Source of the DNA: Nocardiopsis sp. CNT312
Lineage (GTDB): Bacteria > Actinomycetota > Actinomycetes > Streptosporangiales > Streptosporangiaceae
Direction of reading: 5' to 3'
Length of the DNA: 64,000 bases
Assembly: GCF_000515115.1 (NCBI RefSeq)
Contig: NZ_AZXF01000022.1
Span: 1 to 64,000, forward strand
Part shown: positions 46,380 through 54,818 of the stretch, piece after piece
How positions within the stretch are numbered: the first letter of the stretch is position 1
Layout of the letters: each line of letters opens with the position of its first letter
Program-made: the position numbers and the translations under genes
The notes under the pieces: generated by a model
Seen by the model: the letters and a program-made list of their open reading frames with translations, nothing else
Told to the model about the DNA's origin: nothing
Database searches by the model: none

Positions 46380-47567
46380 ATGACGGATTCGCAGACTGAT
46401 GCGCCGATCAACGAGGACACCGTCTCCAGAATCATTCGTGACCTGGTGACCAAACGTGAATGGTTCGCCTTCGCAGCTCAGGGAACCGCAATCCTCGCCA
46501 GTCTGATCGTCGACAACCTCCCCCCAAACGGAGAACTGGTTCTGTTCGTTCTCCTGATCACCCATTCCGGGCTTGCCTGCTGGTGCTTCTACAAGCGCAA
46601 GGGACCATTCGGGCTCGGCTGGGTGAGCGCAACCATCTGGGTTTGTTCAGCCTTCCTTTCCCCTCTCTTGATGGTTCAACTCATTCCACAGGGCGAATAC
46701 GGAAGCACCCCTTCCTGTGTCCAGATGTGTGGCTACCCTGTCGCCCCCGTACTGGTCATGGCCGCGTACCCCTGGGGACGGAGCCCCGGCACACGTCTGG
46801 CTACAGAACTCGGCGTGCTCCTACTCATTGGGATATCCCCACTACTAGTCATTCTGAGTGCAAATGGCCGATTCACCCCCGAGAATCTTTGGGCGGTTTT
46901 GATGTCATTCCTGTACGTAGCCATCTACTACGTCGCGGGGCGAACGGTGCACAGCATGTGCAAGCAAGCGGCCAACAACCAAGCAGACCAGACAAAAAGA
47001 GAGCTCAAGATCCTTGATAATCTATTTCACAGTGACAGCATAATCCTTCTTTCCCGCCTAAAAGAAAGGGCTGAGAATGGAGAATTTGAAAAAATACCAA
47101 GACTGATCGAAGAAGCAGAAAAAAACATGCGCAAAGCAGAGATAGACACCTATTTGCGCATGCCTAATGTAAACGTCTTACGCCTACTGAGGAAATACAT
47201 TAATACATCACCGATCCGAGACCAGATAATATTGAGAGCACCCTCGGGTTCATTCACTCTGGAGAATCGTGCAGGAGAAGTGGTGTACAGAACAGTCTCT
47301 GCACTCGTAACCAACGCCCAGCAACACGGAAGCCTCCCGGTTTTCCTCACTCCGAACTGCGTAAGAAATGTTTTTTACCTGGAAGTTAGAGACTCGGGAA
47401 ACGGGATCAATTCCAACGAACTGAATAACGAAAGAAACAGCCTGCCCAGCATGCGAAAAGAGCTACGAAGACTAGGGGGAGATCTGACCATTAAATCCAC
47501 ACCTGGCGAAGGAGCACGACTTTTGCTATACGTTCCCGTAGAGCACGGCCCCGAATCTGAAGCGTAG
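46380..47567 (+). CDS. membrane sensor histidine kinase, atypical
   Basis: This is a 395-residue protein. The N-terminal 190 residues contain about five or six membrane segments (ILASLIVDN, LVLFVLLITHSGLACWCF, LLLIGISPLLVILS, FLYVAIYYVAG). A helical segment holds the candidate phospho-acceptor His217 in ILDNLFHSDSIILLSRLK, which does not match classical H-box patterns. The ATPase shows N-box SALVTNAQQHG, G1 VRDSGNGI and G2-like TPGEGARL. The 3' half is AT-rich with codon use unlike its neighbours, suggesting transfer. It is first gene of a three-gene operon. Confidence 0.85.
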   Translation: MTDSQTDAPINEDTVSRIIRDLVTKREWFAFAAQGTAILASLIVDNLPPNGELVLFVLLITHSGLACWCFYKRKGPFGLGWVSATIWVCSAFLSPLLMVQLIPQGEYGSTPSCVQMCGYPVAPVLVMAAYPWGRSPGTRLATELGVLLLIGISPLLVILSANGRFTPENLWAVLMSFLYVAIYYVAGRTVHSMCKQAANNQADQTKRELKILDNLFHSDSIILLSRLKERAENGEFEKIPRLIEEAEKNMRKAEIDTYLRMPNVNVLRLLRKYINTSPIRDQIILRAPSGSFTLENRAGEVVYRTVSALVTNAQQHGSLPVFLTPNCVRNVFYLEVRDSGNGINSNELNNERNSLPSMRKELRRLGGDLTIKSTPGEGARLLLYVPVEHGPESEA

Positions 47568-47574
47568 GAATGAG

Positions 47575-48330
47575 ATGGATGTTCTTCTGGTTGATGACGC
47601 CATACTCATCGATGACGTTGCAGAGGGACTAACCAGGAGAGGTCACCAAGTACACACGGCCAGCGACCCGCACCAAGCAAGACAGGCGCTGAATAGACAC
47701 ACCTTCGACGTCGCCTTGGTTGACATTCTTTACACTCAAGAAGTCGATTCTTTGGAGGAGAATCGGAGGAAGAAGAAACTATCCATCACCCATGGACCCT
47801 TCATTGCCAGTTGCCTAATGGTTTTGAAATCAATCTCCGACCTGCAGCCCAATGTCCGCACCGCCCTCTGGTCCGAAAGCGACGACAAACGCCTCCTCCA
47901 TATGCGCTACGCCCAGGAACACTTCGGCGTGAAGAATTTCTACCGCAAGAACACCAGTGGCAGCTCTAGACTTGACCAAGCCATACGGGAAACTGCAGCA
48001 GGAAAGAAGTACATTGATCCGGGACTCGAAGAGGAAGGCATCGGGGCCCCCTGGATCCCCCTCGGCATGACTTTGCTGGCCAATCCTCGGCATCTTCCCC
48101 TATGGCGGGCCTTGGCCTGCGGCGCACGATCGAACCACGCGATCAAAAAAGCAGTGACACAGGCTGGCCTGTCCTACAAAAGAGACGACCTTGGCGAAAT
48201 GGCACGGGAGGCCAGCTCCACACGCCCTTTCGACGATCTTGACGGGAACCCTCTGGCATATTGCAGTGTATATGCTCAGATCCACCAAGCATTCTTGTTC
48301 GATGCGACAATCGCAGAACAGATCAAATGA
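47575..48330 (+). CDS. atypical response regulator
   Basis: This is a 251-residue protein starting 7 nt after the kinase stop, with AGGAATGAG as SD. The receiver domain has acidic pair DD (residues 7-8, in VLLVDDA), phospho-acceptor Asp50 (DVALVDILY), Ser/Thr around ALWSES and Lys125 in NFYRKN. A roughly 25-residue charged insertion (SLEENRRKKKLS) follows Asp50, unusual for a receiver. The C-terminal 90 residues (LACGARSNHAIKKAVTQAGLS) may form a divergent helix-turn-helix, but no known output family was recognised. It probably receives phosphate from the upstream kinase. Confidence 0.8.
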   Translation: MDVLLVDDAILIDDVAEGLTRRGHQVHTASDPHQARQALNRHTFDVALVDILYTQEVDSLEENRRKKKLSITHGPFIASCLMVLKSISDLQPNVRTALWSESDDKRLLHMRYAQEHFGVKNFYRKNTSGSSRLDQAIRETAAGKKYIDPGLEEEGIGAPWIPLGMTLLANPRHLPLWRALACGARSNHAIKKAVTQAGLSYKRDDLGEMAREASSTRPFDDLDGNPLAYCSVYAQIHQAFLFDATIAEQIK

Positions 48331-48836
48331 ACGCATCCGGAAATATCAAAAGAAAAAATCTTGGCAAGGGACCAGGACCGTGGGATATCGGCCGGTGGCG
48401 TCTCCTTCGTCTACGACTACACCGCGCCTTTGCTCCAAGGCTTCCCGTCCTACTTGCGTTCGTGATCCTCGCAGTCTTCATCCTAATCTCCATACCATAC
48501 TTCCTCGAAGATTCAACTCCACGCACGGTCAACGGAATCGTGGAATGCTCTTCGGGGCGAGCCGTGCAAGGCATCTGGGTTCAGCCATCTGGTCGTGTTG
48601 GGGGCTGGGCTGACTGGACGACCCGCGAAGACCCTGCCATCGCCCACTACACACGCGATAACGTCCGAGGCCCCTACCGGATAAAGGTCGGGTGCGGAAG
48701 TGCCTTCGGGGAATGGGAGTTCGAGGTGGCCTCCGAGATGATCATACGCTCAGAGAACCACTTCGTGTGCACGGATGGCAACATCTCAGGCGGTCCCGGA
48801 CCATGTCTTTCTACAGACTCTTCTAAAAACGACTAA
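48327..48836 (+). CDS. single-pass membrane protein in the kinase operon
   Basis: This is a 169-residue protein whose ATG overlaps the TGA of the response regulator gene (ATGA), so translation is coupled. A basic cytosolic N-terminus (GRWRLLRLRLHRAF) precedes one membrane helix (LPVLLAFVILAVFILISIPYFL). An approximately 105-residue extracellular domain with four Cys (VECSSG, VGCGSA, FVCTDG, GPCLST) and a Trp-rich start follows. A sensory or signal-transmitting partner of the kinase is a reasonable inference. Homology was not recognised. Confidence 0.75.
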   Translation: MNASGNIKRKNLGKGPGPWDIGRWRLLRLRLHRAFAPRLPVLLAFVILAVFILISIPYFLEDSTPRTVNGIVECSSGRAVQGIWVQPSGRVGGWADWTTREDPAIAHYTRDNVRGPYRIKVGCGSAFGEWEFEVASEMIIRSENHFVCTDGNISGGPGPCLSTDSSKND

Positions 48837-49045
48837 CTCCGAAAATCAGATCATGGCAAAGACGAGGAGGAGCCTCCAGCGAACAACGGATCCTTGCCTG
48901 CCTTCGGGGTTCTCCCCATGACAAACCCCGACGCGGTGACAGCCAGGCGGCGGCGACGGGTACCGGGAACATGGGCATACGCCCACAGCGCCTGCTCCTC
49001 CGAAGCCCGTGAACGACGCACGCACCAGAGAGACCGTTGGACTAC

Positions 49046-49646
49046 CAGGGCTGTTTCAAATTCGGAGTGAGAGACGTGTTCTCCCCGACCGGGGGATCCT
49101 CAGCCGACCAAGAGAGCGGGTGAACGCCTCGTAGGAGACCCAGCGGACCGCTTCGGGAATGCTGGACATTCCCAGCCCCGCCAGCAGCGGGAGGCCCGGT
49201 TACGCAGCATCGCCATCCCCGGCACGCACTCGGGAGGCATCCTCGCCCAAGCTCACGTCCCACACATGGTGTAGCGCCTCAATCCGCCCATGCCCCCGCA
49301 CCAGGCCCGCCAATCGCTCCGGGCCGGCCTGCGCCGCGCTCAGACTCGTGACCACGTAGGCGTAGGTGCGCCGTACCCTCCCGGTGGCCAGGTCCTTGAC
49401 CCACCTGTGCGCCCGTAGCACCTTCTTCGTGTACGCGAACGCGGTCTTCGGTGTGGTGAGCACCCTCACGGCTTTGGTCTCATACCGCACGTGGCCCCGC
49501 TCCGCGGTGGGGAACAGGGTGGGCTCCTGCACCCACGGCAGCGCTTTGACCTGGGCGAACAAGGTCGGCTGGTTGGCCTTCGCCGTCAGGACGCAGGGTG
49601 CCTTGCGTTCGGCGACCAGGTGTTTGGCGGTGTCGGTCCTGGTGTG
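49046..49646 (-). mobile_element. truncated second copy of the ISAs1-type element
   Basis: The outer end CAGGGCTGTTTCAAA is intact at 49046 and the transposase C-terminal half is recognisable (KAPCVLTAKANQPTLFAQVK, KDLATGRVRRTYAYVVTSL, HVWDVSLGEDASRVRAG). The other half and end are gone, replaced by the PhyH gene at 49641-49646. A frameshift or deletion near 49200 breaks the transposase tail. It differs from the copy at 1-1289 at many positions, so it is an older insertion. Confidence 0.88.
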
Positions 49647-50186
49647 CGAACCCGGCAGGACACAGAGCGCGCCCTCCTCGCGGGTCACCCGCCGGAGGTA
49701 GATCAGGCAGTGGATCTGGTGCGGAAAGCAGAAGAGGGGCGGGAGCGGGTCCGGGATCACGGGTGTGTGGGCGTGCCAGGGCACGGCGACACCGGCCCGG
49801 CCCGCGTAGTTCATCCGGGCCTCCAGGTCGATCCACACCTGGGGACCGAGGAGCGACCGGGCGATGGACAGCGCCGGTTCGAGTTCGATGAGCGGGTGGA
49901 AGGCCCGGTCCTTGTCGAGCAGGGAGCGGAGGTAGATGTTCTCGCCGGGGAGGTGCTCGGCCTCCGACAGGCCCTCCTCCGCCTCGGCGAGCCCCGCGAC
50001 GGCCCCGGACAGCTCGGCCGCGGTCTGCGGTGTGAGCATGCGGCGGTGCACGAGGTAGCCGTCGCGGACGAGCGCCTCCAGGTCCCCGGCACGGGCCGGG
50101 GTGGTGACGGAGCGGGTTGGGTAGCCGTTGACCTGGTCGTTGATCACGAAGTCCGTGCGTAGCCCGGGTACTTCACCGGGGGTCAT
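49200..50186 (-). pseudogene. PhyH-type oxygenase truncated and fused to transposase remnant
   Basis: The open frame of 328 residues starts with an SD-preceded ATG and encodes about 180 residues of a phytanoyl-CoA-dioxygenase-like 2-oxoglutarate/Fe oxygenase: ARAGDLEALVRDGYLVHRRML, MNYAGRAGVAVPWHAHTP (candidate first His ligand), CLIYLRRVTREEGALCVLPGSH (second His ligand). At CACACC (49641-49646) it continues in frame into the tail of an ISAs1 transposase. The region after the second His, including the 2-oxoglutarate-binding Arg, is lost, so activity is unlikely. It is third in the cluster with DUF6879. Confidence 0.85.
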
Positions 50187-50237
50187 GTGTTCTCCACCGT
50201 GCTGAACGGGGTGTCCGGGGCCGTCGGCGGTGCGTGC

Positions 50238-50810
50238 CTACCGACCGGCCGCCTGCGCGTGCGCCGCGGTCCCGGGTACCGCCAGCGGTTCGCTGCGGAT
50301 CGCCCTGAGCAGTTCGGCGAGGGGGAACGAGCGCCGGTGGAACTCCTGCCACGCGGCCCTGGCCTCCGTGAGCCGCGCCGGGTCCTCGTTGTTGTTGATG
50401 TAGAGCAGGCACCCCTGGTCGTCGTAGCTCAGGTCCAAAACGGTGGTGTCGTCGAAGATCCAGGTGTCGGTGTAGACCAGGTCGGGGACGTCCTCGCGGA
50501 AGATGAAGCGGATGTCCTCGCCCGCGGCCCCGTTGACGGCGTAGTACCAGTCGATCTCGAACTGGAGGTAGGGGGTGAGGTGACGGTCGATGATGTGGAC
50601 CCGGCCCATGTACTTTCCCGCGGCCGCGCACGCCCGTATGTTGTCCGCCCACTCCCTGTTGCGGTCGGGCGGCAGCGGCGCACCGCTCATGTAGAGGTCG
50701 TAGTTCTCCCTTTCCTCTCCGACATCATAGGCCCCGAGGGTTTCGATGCGTGTGGCCGATGAGGAAAAATCGGTAAAGTAGCGCCCGAACTGCTCCATAT
50801 TAATGATCAT
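50238..50810 (-). CDS. DUF6879 family protein
   Basis: This 190-residue protein is of a family common in actinomycetes near Scr1/DUF397-type regulators. Family pattern: EQFGRYFTDFSSSATRIETL, GAYDVGEERENYDLYMSG, EWADNIRACAAAGKYMGRVH, LTPYLQFEIDWYYAVNGAAG, EDIRFIFRED, TDTWIFDDTTVLDLSYDDQG and a closing EARAAWQEFHRRSFPLAEL. ATG at 50810 (MIIN) has AAGGGA about 8 nt upstream. Biochemical function is unknown. It lies between the 66-residue gene and the PhyH gene on the same strand, a likely operon. Confidence 0.85.
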   Translation of the reverse strand: MIINMEQFGRYFTDFSSSATRIETLGAYDVGEERENYDLYMSGAPLPPDRNREWADNIRACAAAGKYMGRVHIIDRHLTPYLQFEIDWYYAVNGAAGEDIRFIFREDVPDLVYTDTWIFDDTTVLDLSYDDQGCLLYINNNEDPARLTEARAAWQEFHRRSFPLAELLRAIRSEPLAVPGTAAHAQAAGR

Positions 50811-50904
50811 GGGATATTTCCCTTGTGTCGTTCGTGTTCCGGGCGGGCCGCGCCGCCCCCGGGAAGCGTCGCCCACGCAACACCCACCGGGGACGGGGAC
50901 GGGG

Positions 50905-51105
50905 TCAGGATCCGTCGCTGGCCAGGGCTCTTTCGAGGATGTAGCGGGGGATCTCGACCAGGTTCTCACCAGGAGGAAGGCTGATCCCCACACGTTCTCC
51001 GTCGACGGAGAAACCCTGTACCACGATGGTCTTGTTCTCGGTTTCGTAGACCGTCGGGCAGGGGCCGTTCCCACACCCGGATCCACCGATCTGCTTGAGT
51101 GCCAC
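50905..51105 (-). CDS. 66-residue protein with CGNGPCPTVYET motif
   Basis: This small protein starts at GTG 51105 with GAGGAG six nt upstream. The N-terminus ALKQIGGSGCGNGPCPTVYE holds two Cys spaced by four residues; the rest is beta-rich (TIVVQGFSVDGERVGISL, PPGENLVEIPRYILERAL). This resembles small actinomycete proteins encoded with DUF6879; their role is unknown. It is the first gene of the cluster. The 196 nt upstream to 51301 are AT-richer and should contain its promoter. Confidence 0.7.
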   Translation of the reverse strand: MALKQIGGSGCGNGPCPTVYETENKTIVVQGFSVDGERVGISLPPGENLVEIPRYILERALASDGS

Positions 51106-51301
51106 CGCACTCTCCTCTGCGAGAATAAGGAGCAGGTCGATTTAACCCTACCCGGAATCAAATAACCGTCAACCCATTCGGAGAAGGCGAATCCAGGCGA
51201 AAATCAGACCACAGGGGAACGAACTTTCCCATCTCGGGAAACAAGGGACTCCGAAATCCCAGCGGCCCCGGAACGGACCTCGTTTCGGAGGCCGGAAGGG
51301 T

Positions 51302-52174
51302 TCAGGAGAGCTTCAGACCGACGTGGTCGACGATCAGTCGCCCCTGCTCCGGGTCGAGGGCGAAGTAGATACGGCCCACCTGCGAGGGGGCTGTGTAGTC
51401 CCGAACCTTGACGTGCGGAACGCGCAACCAGGTGCGGTCCTCGTAGACGAAGTGGCGGAGCTTGGCGTCGCGCCCGATCGCCTGGTCCTGCAAGGCCACC
51501 TTCAGGTCGAACTCGTCCCTGATCCAGGTGTCCAGGTGCGGCATGGACCGCTCCGTGCCGTCGTACAGGGCGGTGGCCACGCGGGCGAGCTTGACCAGGC
51601 ACTCGGTCATCTCTTCCGGGAAGGGGTACTTGCTCTTCTTCCACGTGATCTCGGCGTGCGGGGTGAAGACGATCCTGCCGGAGGAGAGGTCCTGGAGTTG
51701 CAGGAAGAGTTCCTCGGCGCTGGCGGCGTCCCCGGTGACGAGGGCCGGCAGGTTCTCCCAGGCGTCCTCCGGTTCGACCGGTCGCTCCGGCGGCCCCTGC
51801 GTGGCGCGCAGCGCTTGGCGGAGCTGCTCCACATGGTCCTCCAGGGCGGGTACCTTCTCGGCATCATCCTTGTACCGTTCGGCCCTGCGCTCCTCCTCCG
51901 TCGCGAGCCGCTCCCAATCCTCGGCATCGGCGCGGGCGGCTTCGAGTTCCTCTCGGAGGGCCTCCAACTGGGCCGCCATGTCGCCCGTGACCCTGGCCAG
52001 CTCAGACCGGGTGCGCGCCTTGCTGCTCTGCCGGTTGATCTCAGCCTGCCGGGCCCTGCGGAAGGCGTGGTCGGTGCCGCGCGCAAGGACGGAGAGAGGC
52101 GCGAGCACACGCATGAGGCGGTCCCGCACCCGCTCCGGATCGTCCCCGTTGATCTCCTCCTCACCGAAGACCAC
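51302..52174 (-). CDS. coiled-coil protein with uncharacterised C-terminal domain (split-system part B)
   Basis: This 290-residue protein starts at GTG 52174, 54 nt after the upstream gene. Residues about 30-130 form a charged coiled coil (ARVTGDMAAQLEALREELEAA). The C-terminal domain has RIVFTPHAEITWKKSKYPFP, LVKLARVATALYDG, LRHFVYEDRTWLRVPHVKVR and the end GRIYFALDPEQGRLIVDHVG. The H-(V/I)-K, (R)-(I/L)-Y-F and V-G order is shared with the end of the gene at 59511-61292. No enzyme family was recognised. Confidence 0.75.
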   Translation of the reverse strand: MVFGEEEINGDDPERVRDRLMRVLAPLSVLARGTDHAFRRARQAEINRQSSKARTRSELARVTGDMAAQLEALREELEAARADAEDWERLATEEERRAERYKDDAEKVPALEDHVEQLRQALRATQGPPERPVEPEDAWENLPALVTGDAASAEELFLQLQDLSSGRIVFTPHAEITWKKSKYPFPEEMTECLVKLARVATALYDGTERSMPHLDTWIRDEFDLKVALQDQAIGRDAKLRHFVYEDRTWLRVPHVKVRDYTAPSQVGRIYFALDPEQGRLIVDHVGLKLS

Positions 52175-52228
52175 CTGTTTCGCCTCGTGGTCGCTCCAGA
52201 TCAGCCGTGCGCCCGCATAGGGGGGCGC

Positions 52229-52906
52229 CTATCCCGGCAGTCGCTCGTAGAGGCTCCGGGAGGCCCGGTAGTCGAGGGTGACCACGCGGACGAGTCCCAC
52301 GAGTTTGGCAGCGGCCTGCTTGGCCGTTTCGAGTGCGGCGAGTGTCCGCGTGTGCAGCAGGAGCAGCGGGAGCCGGTTGGAGTGAGAGATGATGTCGGCC
52401 AGTGTCTGCACTTCCTGGTCGCTGCGCACCTGGATGTAACGGCCGTCCTGACGCTGTCCGACGACGGTGATGTCGATACCGCTCTTGCGCATGAGCGAAC
52501 GCACGATCCCCGGCTGGTACAGGGCCGGGGCCGGTGCGGGGGAGAGCCAGGTCGCGGAGGTCTCGCGCCCCATCGAGACACGGACGCCGACCGCGCCGCC
52601 GATATCGCTCAAGGTGACGTGTGTGATGAAGGAGGACTCCGTTTCCTCGTCCTCGTCCCTGACCTTGACCCGCAACGCCCGGCACCCCTCGGGTCCGACC
52701 AGCTCCCAGGAGGCCCGGCGGGGGTCGCCGTTCACCTTGTTGTGGCGCAGTTCCCGGGCACCACTGACTCGGAGATCCGCCTCGGAGATCTCGCCGACCG
52801 CGTTGTAGGTCAGCCACTCGCTGACACAGGAGAGCGCCGCCGCGTACGGGAGCACGCCCTCTTCACGCGGGGCCACATCGAAGCCGACGACATAGAGAAC
52901 CTGCAC
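52229..52906 (-). CDS. uncharacterised protein (split-system part A)
   Basis: This 225-residue protein starts at GTG 52906 with GAGGAGGA five nt upstream. Layout: VLYVVGFDVAPREEG, ALSCVSEWLTYNAVGEIS, DLRVSGARELR, CRALRVKVRDEDEETES, then ADIISHSNRLPLLLLHTRT and AAAKLVGLVRVVTLDYRASR. The same order (VLSEWL, VDFSVSGRYEL, LRLITESDK, VEGLVSAINDPERRMALLA) occurs at the N-terminus of the protein encoded at 59511, indicating homology. No membrane segment or known domain was recognised. Confidence 0.75.
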   Translation of the reverse strand: MQVLYVVGFDVAPREEGVLPYAAALSCVSEWLTYNAVGEISEADLRVSGARELRHNKVNGDPRRASWELVGPEGCRALRVKVRDEDEETESSFITHVTLSDIGGAVGVRVSMGRETSATWLSPAPAPALYQPGIVRSLMRKSGIDITVVGQRQDGRYIQVRSDQEVQTLADIISHSNRLPLLLLHTRTLAALETAKQAAAKLVGLVRVVTLDYRASRSLYERLPG

Positions 52907-53220
52907 TGTTCCTCCTCGGACACGTACAGACAGGGGGTGAGCAGGGTGATGGGGCTGGAAGACGGGGAACTACCGAAATCCTGACAAAATCCCCATACCC
53001 GATGGAACATTTCCAGGATTCCATGCAGGAGACGCAGGAAGAAAATCAGAGACTGATAACCCCTGTTATCGGTTATCCGAATGCATAAAGCACGGGCGCC
53101 CTTCTACGGTGTCGGTCATCGCGCTTGTCGGACGCCGTGTTTCCCACGGCGGCCGGGAAGGCGGACCGTCCTCTCCGCGGACCGGTGAACGGACCGCGCA
53201 CTTCCCTGGAGGAGATCACC
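52907..53220. other. divergent promoter region
   Basis: About 310 nt between the part-A gene and rmuC, AT-richer than its surroundings from about 52975 to 53100. It contains the repeated GATAAC/GTTATC sites listed separately and no gene. Confidence 0.5.
53055..53077. promoter_or_regulatory. triple GTTATC operator-like site
   Basis: GATAAC (53055-53060) and GTTATC (53065-53070) form a perfect dyad with 4-bp spacer, followed after one base by a second GTTATC (53072-53077). It lies between the divergent part-A gene and rmuC, so one regulator could control both. Confidence 0.6.
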
Positions 53221-54747
53221 GTGAACACACTGCTCAGCATCGCCCTGGCCCTGCTCGCGGGCGCGGTCGGCGCCGCGCTCGGCTACCTGCTCGCCCGCCG
53301 CCGCGCCGCCGCCGAGGCCTGTGCCCTGCGGGAGGAGCTGGGGCACCTGCGTACGGACGTGAAGGTCGCCGAAGCCCAGGGCGACCAGGCCCGCGCCCGG
53401 GCCGAGGACCTGAAGGAGGAGCGCGACCGCGCACTGCGGTCCCAGCACGAACACGAGACCGCGACGGCCGGGCTGCGCACCCGTCTGGAGGTCGCCGAGA
53501 GGGAGAGGAACGAGCTGAAGGGGGCTGCCGGGCAGCGCGAGAGGCTGCTCGAAGAGCACCGGACCGAACTCGCGACGCTGCGCACCGAGCGGTCGGAGCT
53601 GGAGAAGCGGCAGGCGGCGGTGGACGCCGCACAGCGGGAGCTGGAGAAGGTCCGCGAGGAGCAGGCCCGCCTCCAGTCGGAGCAGGTCAAGGCGACCGTG
53701 TCCGAGATGCTGACCACGTCCCAGGAGAAGCTGGCCGAGACCGCGAACAAGAGCCTGGGCGCGACCACCCGGGACGTCACCGACAAGCTCCGGGAGCTGG
53801 ACGTCCACCTGCGCGAGTTCGAGGGCAGGCGCACCTCGACCGAGACCCGTCTGGACGAGCAGATCAAGAACCTGGCGGCGGAGAACGCCCGGAGCCGTAC
53901 CCAGACCGAAGCGCTGGTCAAGGCGCTGCGCAAGCCGCAGGTACGCGGCCAGTGGGGCGAACTCCAGCTCAAGCGGGCCGTCGAACTGGCGAACATGCGC
54001 GAACACGTCGACTTCGACCTCCAGGAGACCGTGGTCGACGACGACGGGCACACACTGCGCCCGGACATGGTCGTCAACCTCACCAGCGGCCGCCGGGTCG
54101 TCGTGGACGCCAAGGTCTCCCTCGACGCCTTCCTCAACGCCCTGGCCGCCGACGACGACGCCGAGTACGGGCGCTTCATGGACGAGCACGCCGCGCAGAT
54201 CCGCCGACACGTGGACGCGCTCGCCGCGAAGGAGTACTTCGTGACGGTGGCGGGCAGCCCGGACTTCGTCCTCATGTTCCTGCCGAACGAGTCGCTGTTG
54301 CAGGCGGCGCTGGACCGGAGGGCCGACCTCTACGAGTACGCGCTCGGCAAGAGGATCATCATCGCGACCCCGACCGTGCTCGTCCCCATGCTGCGCACCA
54401 TCGCCCTGTCCTGGGACGAGAAGACGATGCGGGAGAACACGGAGAGGGTCCACGAACTGGGTCGGCAGATCTACGACCGCCTCGCCAAGGTGGGCGAGCA
54501 CCTGGGGAGGCTGCGGAGTTCCCTGGACGGCTCGGTGAAGCACTACAACCAGGTGATCGCCTCGCTGGAGGGGAGGGTCCTGCCCACCGCACGCAGGTTC
54601 CCCGAACTCGGCGTCCGCTCCGAGAGGGACCTGTCCGAACTGACCCCGGTGGAGCGGCAGCCCCGGACACTGACCGCCCCCGAGCTGGTGCGGTCGGCGG
54701 AGACCGGCCCCGAGGTGGCCGCCGCCGGAGAGGCGGAGAGCGCGTAG
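53221..54747 (+). CDS. rmuC: DNA recombination protein RmuC
   Basis: This 508-residue membrane-anchored protein has a restriction-nuclease-like fold. It shows an N-terminal membrane helix (NTLLSIALALLAGAVGAALGYLLA), a long coiled coil (about 30-230), and the conserved core with RGQWGELQLKRAVELANM, RPDMVVNLTSGRRVVVDAKVSLDAF (PD-(D/E)xK-like VVVDAK), FVLMFLPNESLLQAAL and IIIATPTVLVPMLRTIAL. RmuC limits DNA inversions in E. coli; its exact activity is not settled. GTG at 53221 has GAGGAG six nt upstream. Confidence 0.95.
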   Translation: MNTLLSIALALLAGAVGAALGYLLARRRAAAEACALREELGHLRTDVKVAEAQGDQARARAEDLKEERDRALRSQHEHETATAGLRTRLEVAERERNELKGAAGQRERLLEEHRTELATLRTERSELEKRQAAVDAAQRELEKVREEQARLQSEQVKATVSEMLTTSQEKLAETANKSLGATTRDVTDKLRELDVHLREFEGRRTSTETRLDEQIKNLAAENARSRTQTEALVKALRKPQVRGQWGELQLKRAVELANMREHVDFDLQETVVDDDGHTLRPDMVVNLTSGRRVVVDAKVSLDAFLNALAADDDAEYGRFMDEHAAQIRRHVDALAAKEYFVTVAGSPDFVLMFLPNESLLQAALDRRADLYEYALGKRIIIATPTVLVPMLRTIALSWDEKTMRENTERVHELGRQIYDRLAKVGEHLGRLRSSLDGSVKHYNQVIASLEGRVLPTARRFPELGVRSERDLSELTPVERQPRTLTAPELVRSAETGPEVAAAGEAESA

Positions 54748-54764
54748 CCCCGGCCGGGTCGGCC

Positions 54765-54802
54765 GGCGCGGCCCTTCCCCCGGCCGGGGGAAGGGCCGCG
54801 CC
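54765..54802. terminator. bidirectional terminator after rmuC
   Basis: Perfect 17-bp arms (54765-54781, 54786-54802) with a 4-nt loop fill the gap between rmuC and the converging gene that stops at 54819. Confidence 0.85.
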
Positions 54803-54818
54803 CGCGTGCGGCGTGCCG

